In this document: positions 49,009 through 59,132 of the stretch, piece by piece
Position numbering within the stretch: the first letter of the stretch is position 1
Layout: every line of letters starts with the position of its first letter
Origin: Siphonodentalium dalli
Taxonomy: Eukaryota > Mollusca > Scaphopoda > Gadilida > Siphonodentaliidae
Direction of reading: 5' to 3'
Assembly: GCA_032622095.1 (NCBI GenBank)
Contig: CP136063.1
Span: 33,174,987-33,238,986, forward strand
DNA: 64,000 nt
Notes under the pieces: generated by a model
Database searches by the model: none
Seen by the model: the letters and a program-made list of their open reading frames with translations, nothing else
What the model was told of the DNA's origin: nothing
Made by a program: the position numbers and the translations under genes

Positions 49009-49690
49009 CCACGTTCGGCAGTCAGAGCAGTGCAAATCACCGGTAAAGACTGCTATATAACCGTACAAGACACTGAGACTATAACCAACCAATTGATAAT
49101 GGATTCTACATAAACAGAATTTGTGCGCCCCTTCGATGTTGAAAATCGGGCAACACATATAACAATAAGAAATGCTCCAGTTGAAATGAAAGATCAGTTA
49201 TAATTAGACGCCATTGCAAAATATGGTCAATCGTCGAGGGAAGTTTCCGAAGAGAATTTCTAAAGGGGAGGGACAATATTGAAAATGTATCACGTTATAT
49301 GCAGCTCAAAGTGAATGATGATGTAGAAATTCCCAGTTTACTGACCGTTGATAACTTCATGATCGAAGTTTATTCTGACAAAACTAAACAAAAATGCAGT
49401 TTCTGCAATGGCCTATATTTGCCACAGGTCATCTGTCAACAACAGCTGAATAGATATAACCAGTGCTCACGATGCTTTTCTGATTCACATACGTCACGCA
49501 TGTGCTCCAATCCAATTGTGTGCAGGCACTGTCTGGTTTCTGGTCACGTGATCGCCCGGTGTCCCCAATTGAACGAGTACGACAAATGAAGTAACGGTAC
49601 TGGGTACTACGACAGACGCAAGCCAACAACCAATTATCGACAAGAGGCCAACAAGAAAACCATAGTCAGAAATGGTAACGCCACCAAGAT
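49009..49690 (+). pseudogene. LINE ORF1 (gag-like), middle segment with CCHC zinc knuckles
   Basis: Continues the frame from 44759, then meets a stop at 49111-49113 and further breaks near 49201. The open stretch 49299-49589 (96 codons) holds the nucleic-acid-binding part: C56-x2-C59-x4-H64-x4-C69 and C75-x2-C78-x4-H83-x4-C88, with a further C33-x2-C36. The preceding region matches the general layout of RRM-like domains in LINE ORF1 proteins. These proteins coat LINE RNA. Stops and frame changes show the copy is dead. Sequence homologous to ORF1 fades near 49690. Confidence 0.8.
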
Positions 49691-50564
49691 CATATTATTA
49701 GCCATAAATATAAATTATAATAATATGATATAAACTAGCTTTCAAATCCCATGTGGGGGAGTTTGGATACTTCCATATATAAAGTTTTCCCCGTTTCTCG
49801 TGTTATACATTACATTCTTCAAGCTGTCTTTTTTAGTACACTAGCTGATGGGCCCGACTTCGTCCGGGCTGTTTCCCATCTGATTTCCGGCGAAAGGCGC
49901 AATTTGACCTTGAATTGACTATTTTGAAAGTCAAGGTCAGGTCTTGGTCATGAATTGACCCGTCCAAAACACTCTCCGGAGAAAAGTTCCCCTAGGTGTC
50001 AAATTTCGTCGAAATCAGTTCGTTTTACCCGATTTGACTTTGAATTGACCATTTCGAAGGTCAAGGTCAGGTCGGGATCACGATTTGACCCGTCCAAAAC
50101 ACCCCCTGACAAAAGTACCCCTAGTATCAAATTTCGTCGAAATCAATCCGTCTTACCTGATTTGAACTTTGATTTGCCATATTGAAGGTTAAGGTCACGC
50201 CGGGGTCACGATTTGACCCGTCCAAAACACTCCCCGGATAAAAGTAGCCATATGTATAAATTTGTGTCGAAATCCGTCCGTTTACCCAATTTTACATTGT
50301 CAATTGTCAAGGTGAGGTTGGGGTCACGATTTGACCCGTCCAAAACACTCCCCGGACACAAGTACCTCTAAGTGTCAAATTTCGTCGAAATCCATCTTTG
50401 ATTGCCACACGATCGCATGCTTTCCAAAGGGTGTGGTAATATCAATTGCAGCACATGTGCTAATATGTGTCGGACTATTTTATTAAGCGGGGTAAGACTA
50501 CAGCTTTTAAAGCGACCCATTTTTTACTTTTACATCGACCTAATAACTAGCCTAGTAACCAGGC
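49691..50564. other. Inserted repeat-bearing segment within the LINE ORF1 remnant
   Basis: Interrupts the ORF1 remnant. It starts AT-rich, passes through GGGCCCGACTTCGTCCGGGC near 49850 (a short palindromic motif) and then a tandem repeat. No gene is seen and exact limits were not resolved. Confidence 0.45.
49885..50400. repeat. ~128-bp tandem repeat, four copies
   Basis: TGACCCGTCCAAAACAC recurs near 49956, 50086, 50214 and 50332, with CAAATTTCGTCGAAATC and AAGGTCAAGGTCAGG between. Copies are diverged and spacing is 118-130 bp. Confidence 0.8.
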
Positions 50565-50762
50565 CAGAAAGGACATATCTTGGGATATGCATTTACTGAA
50601 GCGCGTGATGAAATTGCAAAGGAAAGTAATGGCGGCGATTCCAAATGTGAAAGCGAAGAAAACCCAACACATGAATCTGTTTTTGGGTATGTAATGACTG
50701 AGACGCGTGTTGAAATTTCAAAGGAAAGTAATGTACGTGACTCTATCGGTACGATTGAGCCA
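50565..50762 (+). pseudogene. Possible LINE ORF1 linker segment
   Basis: An open, acidic, Ser/Glu/Lys-rich stretch with two similar halves (motifs ARDEIAKESN and TRVEISKESN). It sits where a linker between the zinc knuckles and the SGNH-like domain would be expected and ends in the 19-bp sequence that reappears at 52525. Assignment is by position and composition only. Confidence 0.4.
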
Positions 50763-52524
50763 CTTACGACACTACCTAATTACCCATAATGCAATCCCCC
50801 ATTGGACAATAACATATTACACCTGTGGCAATTACATATAAAATTATATGTAAAATTTATTCGATCAACGTATTCGGAAACACACACGAATAGTACAACC
50901 ACCGGCCCCTGGAACAAATTGGTCATAATACTAAAAGTACATATTTATAAGACACTCGGGTCTGGGATTTTTTTTTTTATATTATTTTTAGGGTCACATT
51001 CCCCATTTTAAAGAAATAACACCAAGCTTCGTGAAAATGGCTTCAAAATCACTATTTTTAAAAATACCAAATGTGTTGACAGGACTGCCCCTTCCTTAAA
51101 TATTATAATAGTCTTCAAAACTAACATCCATAAAATAGAATAAAGCAAAACAAGTTTTAAAAATCTATTCCCAAATTTAAAACAAAATTATAAATTTTTA
51201 AAACATCTGCCGATCTGCATGCCCGTCCGTTTGATCGCCTATATAATTTATAGCAAAAGTTATAAACCTTATTAGCGCCCTTAATCCCCGGGTTACTTGC
51301 CTGCTATGACCCCATGTTCATATTTTCAGAGGGGTTCAGTCGCTGTGTCGCCTTTTGCCTGACAGATACACGTACTCAATTTATTTTTATAATAGTAAAA
51401 GTTAATGCTAATATGTCACTCTACATCTGCACGCCTGACATCCCGTCAACAACCCCGCCATCGCCATTGTACGCCCGTGACATCGGCACATAAACTGGCC
51501 AACATCCCGCGACTGGATGTCGCCTTGATATAAATCAAGCATAGTTCCCAGTTTTACTATACGAGTAGGCTGCACTTTCAAGAATGGACAGTCCGTAGGT
51601 AAAATAAAGTCCACCCTGATTACGATACGGCAAACTAACTTCATTTTTATTATTCGATTAATACAAGTTGTTACTCTTTTCATCATTACTATCAATAAAA
51701 CAAGAATTATGCATGCACGCAAGAAACAGGTCTGTTGTCTTGTGAAACGCATGGCCAAATAGCCTACATGTCTCTTTGAAAAGCCGACGAAATTTCTAAC
51801 AGATGTACACATCGTTTATGAATTTCGTCTGCTTTTCAAAGCCAAAGGCGAAGCAGTTAACCAAACTCCAGACAGAGGTATCTCATCGTTTCGGGGCGAT
51901 AGTGTAGAGGGCGCTTAATGGAGTTTGGCAGTTAAAGGTGGATTATCTCTTTGTAAACATGTATTATATAGTTACTGGGGTATAAAATATTAGATTTGAA
52001 TCGAAGACTCCTGTCCGGAAATGCTTCTATCGATTAATATTAATTTTATGTCGAATATTTTCTGGTCTAAAAATGCGTGTTTGTTCAGCTAACGAACAAT
52101 AGTGGTTACTGTTAACCAAGACCAGAAATTTTATTGTACAATTCTGTCATAAATAAACGACAATTATACTCATTATCGCTTATATCTGTGGAACAAAACA
52201 ATACAAACAATCAATCTGGGATATTTGACTTTCGGTGCGTAGCCATAGGAACAGTACAGTACTCTATATCGCAATATGTATCATCTGAATGGTCTGTTCT
52301 AAAAATAGTAACATAAACGGTCCCGATTTAATATTCGAAATAAAATCAATATTAATTGATATAAACTTTTCCGGACAGGGGTCTTCAGTTCTTATCTATT
52401 ATTTTATACACACGCAACTATTTAAAAAATTTTATTTAAAGAGATAATCCATCTTTAACGCATTCTGTGATAAACACAATCTATTAATAATCATCTTCAT
52501 CCCGGCACTCTGAACCAACCAGCA
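50763..52524. mobile_element. 1,762-bp insertion flanked by a perfect 19-bp direct repeat
   Basis: TATCGGTACGATTGAGCCA occurs at 50744-50762 and again at 52525-52543. ORF1-like sequence is on both outer sides, so the repeat is best read as a target-site duplication. A length of 19 bp points to target-primed retrotransposition, yet no reverse transcriptase, poly(A) or simple-repeat tail was found, so the inserted family is unknown. A Kolobok-like MITE later entered it at 51936-52454. A 134-codon minus-strand frame (51408-51812) shows no family signature. Confidence 0.65.
51936..52454. mobile_element. Kolobok/T2-like MITE (copy B)
   Basis: A 519-bp element colinear with copy A at 41957-42476 along its whole length. 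Ends AGGTGGATTATCTCTTT and AAAGAGATAATCCATCT are a better inverted match than in copy A, and TTAA flanks both sides (51932-51935, 52455-52458). No coding capacity. Confidence 0.9.
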
Positions 52525-52591
52525 TATCGGTACGATTGAGCCAGGGTACAAAACATAATTTTCCCCACAGTGATACAGTGATACAGGCGAT

Positions 52592-53122
52592 ATGAAAAAC
52601 TTTAAAACAACTTACACCACCTTGTGGCGTAATGAGCGACAATCGCAGGCCGGCGACGGTGAACACTCCGAGACGGACGCGGGAAAAGCGGATGAGGGGA
52701 ATGATAAGCACACAATTGACACGGTTATTCTGGGAGCGAGTAACTGTCGCAGTCTAAATATTGGTGAACCAAATATAAAATTATTTCAAATCTCTGGTGC
52801 ATGTTTTGAAAACATAGGTGATTTGTTGAATATGGCAACGGCAGACAAAACAATTAATATAGGTACTATTAATTCAGTCGTCGTTCATTTGGGAACAAAT
52901 GACATCGTCCACCACAAGGGGACATCTGGCGTTGCTATTGGCCTTATTCCTGACACCCTGAATGACATTAAGGAGATTTTCCCGACAGCTGATATTAGCT
53001 TTTGCAGTGTTCCGCCAAGGAGGGGCAGGAGCGCTAAGACACAATATCACAATAGTGCAGCAATTCTTGTGAATCAATATATTTGGAGCATGTGTGCTGT
53101 AGTCCAAGTCGTCTCGTACTAA
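52592..53122 (+). pseudogene. LINE ORF1 C-terminal segment with SGNH/GDSL-hydrolase-like domain
   Basis: 176 open codons. After a charged, low-complexity stretch (residues 15-40) comes VILGASN (45-51), where Ser50 matches the SGNH block I nucleophile, then VVVHLGTND (97-104), matching the block III G-x-N-D, and ISFCSVPPRRG (135-145). Such esterase-like domains are known in ORF1 proteins of CR1-like LINEs. The C-terminal block with the catalytic Asp/His is not recognisable: the frame degrades after about residue 160 and a MITE fragment begins at 53211. Together with 44655-44759 and 49009-49690 it makes one scattered ORF1. A stand-alone host esterase is less likely given the context. Confidence 0.7.
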
Positions 53123-53210
53123 AACCAGCTAAGATATTGGGATAGCTGGATGCTGGCATTTAGTCCGAGTTCGCGCCCGATGCATTCTTATGACACGAGT
53201 TATGCGTTAA

Positions 53211-53432
53211 TGACCATGTGACAAAATTGTACAATAAAATTTCTGGTCTCTGTTAACAGTAACCACTCTTGTTCGTTAGCTAAACAACTACACCTTTTTA
53301 GACTAGACAATTTTCGAAATAAAATGAATATTAATCGATAGAAGCATTTCTGGACAGTAGTCTTCGATTCGGATCTAATATTTTACACCCCGGTAACTAT
53401 ATAAAACATGTTTACAAAGAGATAGTTCACCT
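53211..53432 (-). mobile_element. Kolobok/T2-like MITE fragment (copy C)
   Basis: On the complement, TTAA (53433-53436) is followed by AGGTGAACTATCTCTTTG and about 220 bp colinear with copies A and B, stopping near the middle at the TTGTCACA region. A TTAA also precedes the truncated side (53207-53210), so this may be a deleted derivative. Confidence 0.8.
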
Positions 53433-53436
53433 TTAA

Positions 53437-54135
53437 AGAAATTTTGTTCGAAAAGAAATTTTTTCACCCTTTTATTTCTTGACTTAGAAAAAATTGTTGT
53501 GCTTATTTTTCTAGCTATTCTCCCTAGAAAATTTCTCATTTCAAATTTTCTTTTTCCTGAATTGAAAAAATATTTTTGGCAGTGTGCTGGATGTATGTGC
53601 TGTACAAGGGTTTGGGAATCTATCCCAGAAAAAAGTGTAAAGTACAAAGTTCTAAGTACATGGCACATAATTTGGCACATGCATACATATAGAGTGTACA
53701 GAAAATTAGACAAACTGGGGAGATAGAAATTTGATAAGATGAGGAATCACATTCTCCATTCTTATGGAACGCTCAGACTTTATGTATGTTTAATTGAATT
53801 AATTTATTCGACAATGTCATTGTATATATAGTTCGGCACTCTGATGATATATCAATAACAAAGAGGGATAAGTCTTTGACTAAACATCCAGGAGTCCAGG
53901 AATCGCTGTTTTTGGATAATGAATACCACAACGAACTAATATATGTGGCAGTGGATGAAAGTACTATACTTTTGAAAAAAGGGGCATTTTATTCACGAAT
54001 AACAATTCCATGTAAAAAGGGAGGAGTAGAGTAAATTCTGAATAAGGAATATATAAATGTCGTAGAATAAGGTACCCATAATTGGCCAACAAGTGGGGTC
54101 ATGTGCCCCCATGTCAGCCCGACCCAACCGCCCCT
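53437..54135. other. Gene-free interval
   Basis: No supported gene. Overlapping short frames near 53375-53726 on both strands are Phe/Lys-rich translations of AT-rich DNA. Confidence 0.5.
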
Positions 54136-54350
54136 GATATACATATATAATGAATACCTAGTTATGCTACTCCTAATACTTTTATGTTAATAAGAGTTTG
54201 CATCCAGTCTGATATGCATATAGAATGAATTCCTAGTTATGCTACTCCTAATACTTTTATGTTAATAAGAGTTAACATCCAGTCTGATATACATATATAA
54301 TGAATGCATAGCTATGATACTCCTAATGTTTTTATGCTAATGTTGTAAAG
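54136..54350. repeat. 75-bp tandem repeat, about 2.9 copies
   Basis: GATATACATATATAATGAAT starts units near 54136, 54211 and 54286. Each contains CTACTCCTAATACTTTTATG and TTAATAAGAGTTNNCATCCA. The last motif also appears just after the candidate LTR near 59098-59120, linking the two regions. Confidence 0.85.
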
Positions 54351-54374
54351 TGGCGAATCGGGCGGAGTTAAAGT

Positions 54375-54590
54375 GGGGGGGGGGTCTTCTCTTCTGGATT
54401 TCTGGAAGAGCAGTTGCTTCATCGTGGATCTTAGACGCCTTAGAATCCCACATATCGGTTTTAAGTGGGTTCATGATATGTCGCTGATCATTCGCATTTG
54501 GCATGGTCAATCGTACGTCAATTCCAGTTATTTCCTCATTGAGAGTTTCCCTATACCCATTTTCATGATCCTATCTCGGAATCTAGGGAC
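54375..54590 (+). repeat. Left arm of a ~215-bp inverted repeat
   Basis: TCTTCTCTTCTGGATTTCTG and the following ~200 bp match, in reverse complement, 58592-58815 with scattered substitutions and one 13-bp indel. Together they bracket a 4-kb decayed region. Confidence 0.85.
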
Positions 54591-55632
54591 ACACCTGCAG
54601 AGGATGTATTCAACCGGGGATTGGCCATGGCAAAAGATAATTTGTCTCCCCTTCAATCAATCCATCTGAATTGTTTCACCGGCAGTACGACAATGGTTGT
54701 TAATGGATTGAAGCGTTCCCCAGATGTTATTTTGGGTTCACTGCAAAAGTTGGAGACTTCACCAAGGCCCAAACAGATTCCCTACGGGCCGTGCCCGAGT
54801 AGAAACTACTAACCGATAAAGATGCCCCATACCTGGGGACAAACCTGGGAGTAAGATGGTGGGAGATGTCGCTGTACTGATGGCAGAAGCAAGAGGATCT
54901 AGAGTCGAACAGATCCTGAAGGTCACCGCCAAGAACGCCCGTGACCTGTACCGACTGTGAGGGCCATCTAAATTATACACAGAGAAGATTGAGGCAGAAG
55001 GACTCGGTCCCATCATTCTGTCCCTCTCATGAGGAGTAGCCCTTGTATACCTCAGGAATGGAAAACAAGGGTTGATGGGAGTTCCCCTCCAATTATAGAG
55101 AGAGACAGCGTCATGAGGACCGAAGACCCCTGATTGGGGAATGAATAACAGATAGTCAAATACCCCGGTGGGGGACATGACAAAACAGAGGAAAGACCCC
55201 TAAAGGGAGAGGAATAAAATAACTCAAATGTCAGCATTATTATTGGAGATAAAAGACTATCCTCCATTGAGGAACATCCTGCAATAACGACATGCGCACA
55301 AGAACCGACTGTTGACATGGCTCAAATTATAAACAATATAAATAACAACAGTAGTGATACAGGGCCACCCTCTATCGAGGGACATCCACAGGTAATGACA
55401 TGTGTCAGGGAACAGACTATATGTGATGTATCTCAAGAAATTGAAGAAAACATTATCAAACAACTGTATGCCCTCGTGTGAGGGAGATCGTACCTTGACT
55501 GTATCCGAAGGTGAGCAAAGAAATGTTCATTTAATAAATAACCTCACCCCCTCATGTGAGGGATACTATACATTGACAGTATCCAAAGGTGAGCAAGGAA
55601 AGGTTCACTTAATAAACAACTTCACCCCTCCA
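54591..55632 (+). pseudogene. Decayed, repeat-containing coding remnant
   Basis: Short open stretches in shifting plus-strand frames (for example 54621-54812 and 55402-55644). Between 55255 and 55625 there are two kinds of short repeat. One is CCTCNATNGAGGNACATCC followed by an ACATG block at about 120-bp spacing; the other is TGACTGTATCCGAAGGTGAG at about 80-bp spacing. A diverged relative of the second recurs at 56600-56660, beyond the LINE fragment. This fits one repeat-rich gene or element interior split by the LINE. No family is recognised. Confidence 0.4.
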
Positions 55633-55634
55633 CA

Positions 55635-56597
55635 GAATTCTTAGGAATCCATATAAATGAAAACCTGACTTTCAGAAAACATGTGTCTTCTGTTTGTTAT
55701 AAAATGGTGAATGTCATATACCACATCAATAAAGTTAAACACTTCTCTCCTGGTAGCGCACTTAAAACATAACATTATGCTCTAATACAAAGCCATTTTG
55801 TCTACGGTGTTCAAATATGAGGACACGTCCCTGCGGTCAAAAACATTTTAATGGTTCAAAAACGCGCGATACGAGTTTTATGTATAAAGAAATATGGAAG
55901 CCACACAGAACCTCTTTTTAGAAAAGAAAGTATACTCAAAATCTAGACAAACAAAAAGTCCAAGCGGCTGTTTTCATGCATGATTGGTATTATATGCGTT
56001 TAATAGAATAATTCACCAACATGTTTACCAAACGCGAAACCGGACCAGACACCCGGCAAAAGCACCCACTATTTAAAAAAAAAACCAAGAACATCTTGGT
56101 CCCAACAACTACTATTGCATTCTTACCCAACTATATGGAACAACTTAGATAACGAATTTACATCATACCAATCCAGACACACATTCAAACGGCATTAACA
56201 TGCCGATGGCATTAACAAATATGCTGCAACAATCGGTCAATAGAATGACCTCCCCTATATCGCAATCCACAACCTCACTCAGCACATTCCAACGCGACTT
56301 TCAAGGAACATCCAACTGGCAAGAAAGAGACAAGCCATCGAGTAACCAATAAGCGAGTTATCTATACGTATGCCCTCCATGTATACAAGTCATTTAAATG
56401 CAACCATTATGTGATACATAATTATATAGCCGTGCATTGTACAAAAAATATTGACCGGCTATCTTAACATCTATTCATCTTAAGACGGTAAGACAGTCTA
56501 GCCTGACTTTGCCACCCCTCGAATATACAATACAATATTTGTCAAATGTATTATGTATTAATGTGTGTATATTGAAATACAATATCCTATCCTATCA
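55635..56597 (+). mobile_element. 5'-truncated, decayed LINE 3' fragment
   Basis: Starts inside the reverse transcriptase at FLGIHINEN and continues with stops through VQKRAIRVL and SHTEPLF, the same blocks seen at 25660-25960 in the other LINE. The C-terminal region (56110-56345) is followed by a 3' UTR and a tail of ATCCT pentamers (about 56572-56592). The family differs from that at 23747-27012 by its C terminus and by its pentamer rather than hexamer tail. Confidence 0.85.
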
Positions 56598-56680
56598 TAT
56601 CCCACTCATTCGAGGGAGATAACATAATGACTGTGTCCGAAGACAATGACCAAGTACATATACTTGTGCGAGAAAACTGT

Positions 56681-56957
56681 ATAGATGGAGGGCATACGTA
56701 TAGATAACTCGCTTATTGGTTACTCGATGGCTTGTCTCTTTCTTGCCAGTTGGATGTTCCTTGAAAGTCGAGTTGGAATGTGCTGAATGAGGTTGGGAAT
56801 TGCGATATAGGGGAGGTCACTCGATTGACCGATTGTTGCAGCATAATTTTTAATGCCATCGGCATGTAAATGCCGTTTGAATGTGTTTCTGGATTGGTAT
56901 GATGTAAATTCGTTATCTAAGTTGTTCCATATAGTTGGGTAAGAATGGAATGGTAGT
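56681..56957 (-). mobile_element. Inverted fragment of the same LINE C terminus
   Basis: On the complement this encodes about 86 codons including YPTIWNNLDNEF, ending at a stop near 56720. It is the reverse complement of 56110-56385 at high identity, but with an open frame where the plus-strand copy has stops. It is probably a second, less decayed insertion or an inverted duplicate. Confidence 0.85.
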
Positions 56958-58206
56958 TGTATGACATCGAAAAAATCCATAATAATACTCAGCTAGAAAA
57001 CATAACAAAATACCCAGAATCATACATTCCAAAACAGGCCAGTAATACTAAGACCTTGGAATCCCTCTTCGCGAGGGGCGATGAATTGGATCTTTGGAGG
57101 CCGGGAGAAGAAGATCCAAAGAATGCCATTATAAGCCTCTTAAATATGGATCCAACAATGTCTGAGCACCTGGCTGTTAAAGATAACAATGGTGATCTAT
57201 TGCAGAAGATGGAAATGCATACTGGTACCAATGATACCAGTCAGGAATACCTCATAGTGAGGGCCAAGCAGATAAGACTGCAAATTACTAAGGAATGTGA
57301 ACCACACGAGGCAAGAATAAATATTCATGAAAATGCCAAAAAAAATAACTTTCACAAATGACAACAGAGACTGCCACGGAGACATGATGACAGCTGAATG
57401 TATATCTGAACAGACAGAGATAGTCAATATGGGCACCAAGCTGTTAATGATAACACTAGTGACCTAGTGCAGAATATGGAAACGCATACTGGTACCAATA
57501 AAATAAGTCAGGCATCCCTCATAGTGTGGGCCAAGCAGATAAGACCGCAAATGACTAAGGAATGCGAACCAAGCGAGGCAAGACTAAATACCCATGAAAC
57601 TGCCCAAAGAACAGCTTGTATAAATCATAGAGACTGCCATGGAGATATGATGACAGATGAATGTATATCTGAACAGACAGACGGAGAGAGTTAATTTACT
57701 AATAGTAGCACTGAAGGCCATACAATGATACAAGTCTATTAACTTTTCCACCTAGTTACGGAAACTGGAGTGATACTGAACCTTCTGATTTGATTAGCTG
57801 CATATCAGATACATGCGACACCCAGCCTGATAATAAAGACTGGAAGGAAACACAAATGGTCACATGCATATCAAAAACTTGGGACGACGACAGTAGAGTC
57901 TACGAGCCACCACCAGTACAATTCCCATCAATGGTAACACTAGTTGTCGACGACTCACACAGTGATAATACAATGCAAGATATGGGTGAACTGCCTTGGG
58001 ATCCTGGTGGGCATTCGTCGCCAATGAAATCACATTCTAGAGAATCGAAAAAGCAGCATTCTGTAGAATGGGTAGAGCAGCATTGGGACCCGGAGTCAGA
58101 GACAAAAATCCTATATAGGGGTATATTGAAGATCGATTCCCTCTATGAGGGAGCTATAACTCAACACGTCAAAATTATAATTGGCCACAAAGAAGACAGT
58201 AACTGA
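56958..58206 (+). pseudogene. Remnant of an unrecognised gene with ~265-bp internal repeats
   Basis: Three successive open stretches: 56957-57361, 57467-57694 and 57790-58206. The first two are in the same frame and encode duplicated blocks: MEMHTGTNDTSQ...TKECEPHEAR and METHTGTNKISQ...TKECEPSEAR, each followed by a DCHGDMM..ECISEQT block, which in the first copy is in another frame, showing an indel. The third (138 codons) is acidic and His/Ser-rich. The fixed spacing and conserved amino-acid pattern suggest past coding, but I recognise no domain. It may be the interior of the element bounded by the 54375/58815 inverted repeats or of a degraded LTR element. Confidence 0.45.
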
Positions 58207-58591
58207 TAATTCCCACATAGCCGATAGATAGTGGGTGAGAAATCTGCCTTAAAAAGTGAAAATTCCACGAGCCCTCGTGTGATGCAAATATCCAGACTAC
58301 CCCTTTAATGTGTGTAAGTAAAGAAAGACTCAAAAAGAAGAATAAAGTGGGGAGAGGAACACAGACAATTAGAAGTAGACTATATTTCTCAATCCCATAT
58401 GTACAGGGGAAACCTGGAAATCACACTCTAAAAAATTGAGGGAATTACATAATCCAAATACTGCAATGAAGACCAACAAGCATCACCAATGCCAACTCTA
58501 AAATGATAAAGTGAGGAGGGAAAGGAATGGCTAATAAAACAATATGATTAGAGATAGCCATATCAACAGAACATATCCCTACATATGCAGA
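58207..58591. other. Gene-free spacer
   Basis: No gene is supported between the ORF remnants and the right inverted-repeat arm. A minus-strand 112-codon frame at 58445-58783 is mostly the arm itself. Confidence 0.5.
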
Positions 58592-58815
58592 TTTCGCAGT
58601 GCGAAATAGGATCATGGAAATGGGGATACGGGAACTCTCAACGAGGAAATAACTGGAAGTGACGTATGATTGACCATGCCAAATGCGAATGATCAGCAAC
58701 ATATAATGAACCCACTTAACACCGATATGTGGGATTCCCTTTATATGGTAAGGCGTCTTAGATCCAAGGTGAAGCAACTGCACTTCCAGAAAGCCAGAAG
58801 AGAAGACCCTCCACT
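58592..58815 (-). repeat. Right arm of the ~215-bp inverted repeat
   Basis: Reverse complement of 54375-54590. Marker: CCAGAAAGCCAGAAGAGAAG near 58783-58802. Confidence 0.85.
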
Positions 58816-58882
58816 TTAAGTTTGAATGATGTCAGTGTGAAGTCCACTGAGGATGGGGTTCTTGGTGAGAATAAGGGAGGAG

Positions 58883-59098
58883 TGTTGTAGAGTTGCGGAT
58901 CTGCGGTCAAGGACGCCGAATGACGTCACCCAGAGTGACTTCCGGGGAACCCAAAACCACAAACATTGATTGTTAATATATCGTGTATTATCTTGTATTT
59001 TGCATTGTTATTGCTTGCCATCGAGCTATATAACTTGTGTTCTATGAAACATTGTTTCCGTGTATTTTATATATCCACGGTATTGTAACTTTACAACA
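58883..59098 (+). mobile_element. Candidate LTR of a retrotransposon
   Basis: A 216-bp segment begins TGTTGTAG and ends TTACAACA, a 7-bp TG...CA inverted terminus typical of LTRs. AAGGGAGGAG directly upstream is a good polypurine tract, so this would be a 3' LTR in plus orientation. Inside are TGACGTCA (near 58922) and CTATATAAC (near 59027), plausible U3 promoter motifs. No flanking duplication and no intact second LTR were found, and the true 3' limit could lie slightly further on, near the AATAAGAGTTTC motif. Confidence 0.45.
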
Positions 59099-59132
59099 TT
59101 AATAAGAGTTTCAATCCAGTAATGGTGTTGCT

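Noticed and set aside
51408-51812. 134-codon minus-strand frame
   Set aside because: Cys/Arg/Met-rich without a recognisable domain, inside an insertion with no other coding sign; it could be chance.
54759-55178. 139-codon minus-strand frame
   Set aside because: Opposite to the repeat-containing plus-strand remnant, with no domain pattern; likely a shadow of former coding on the other strand.
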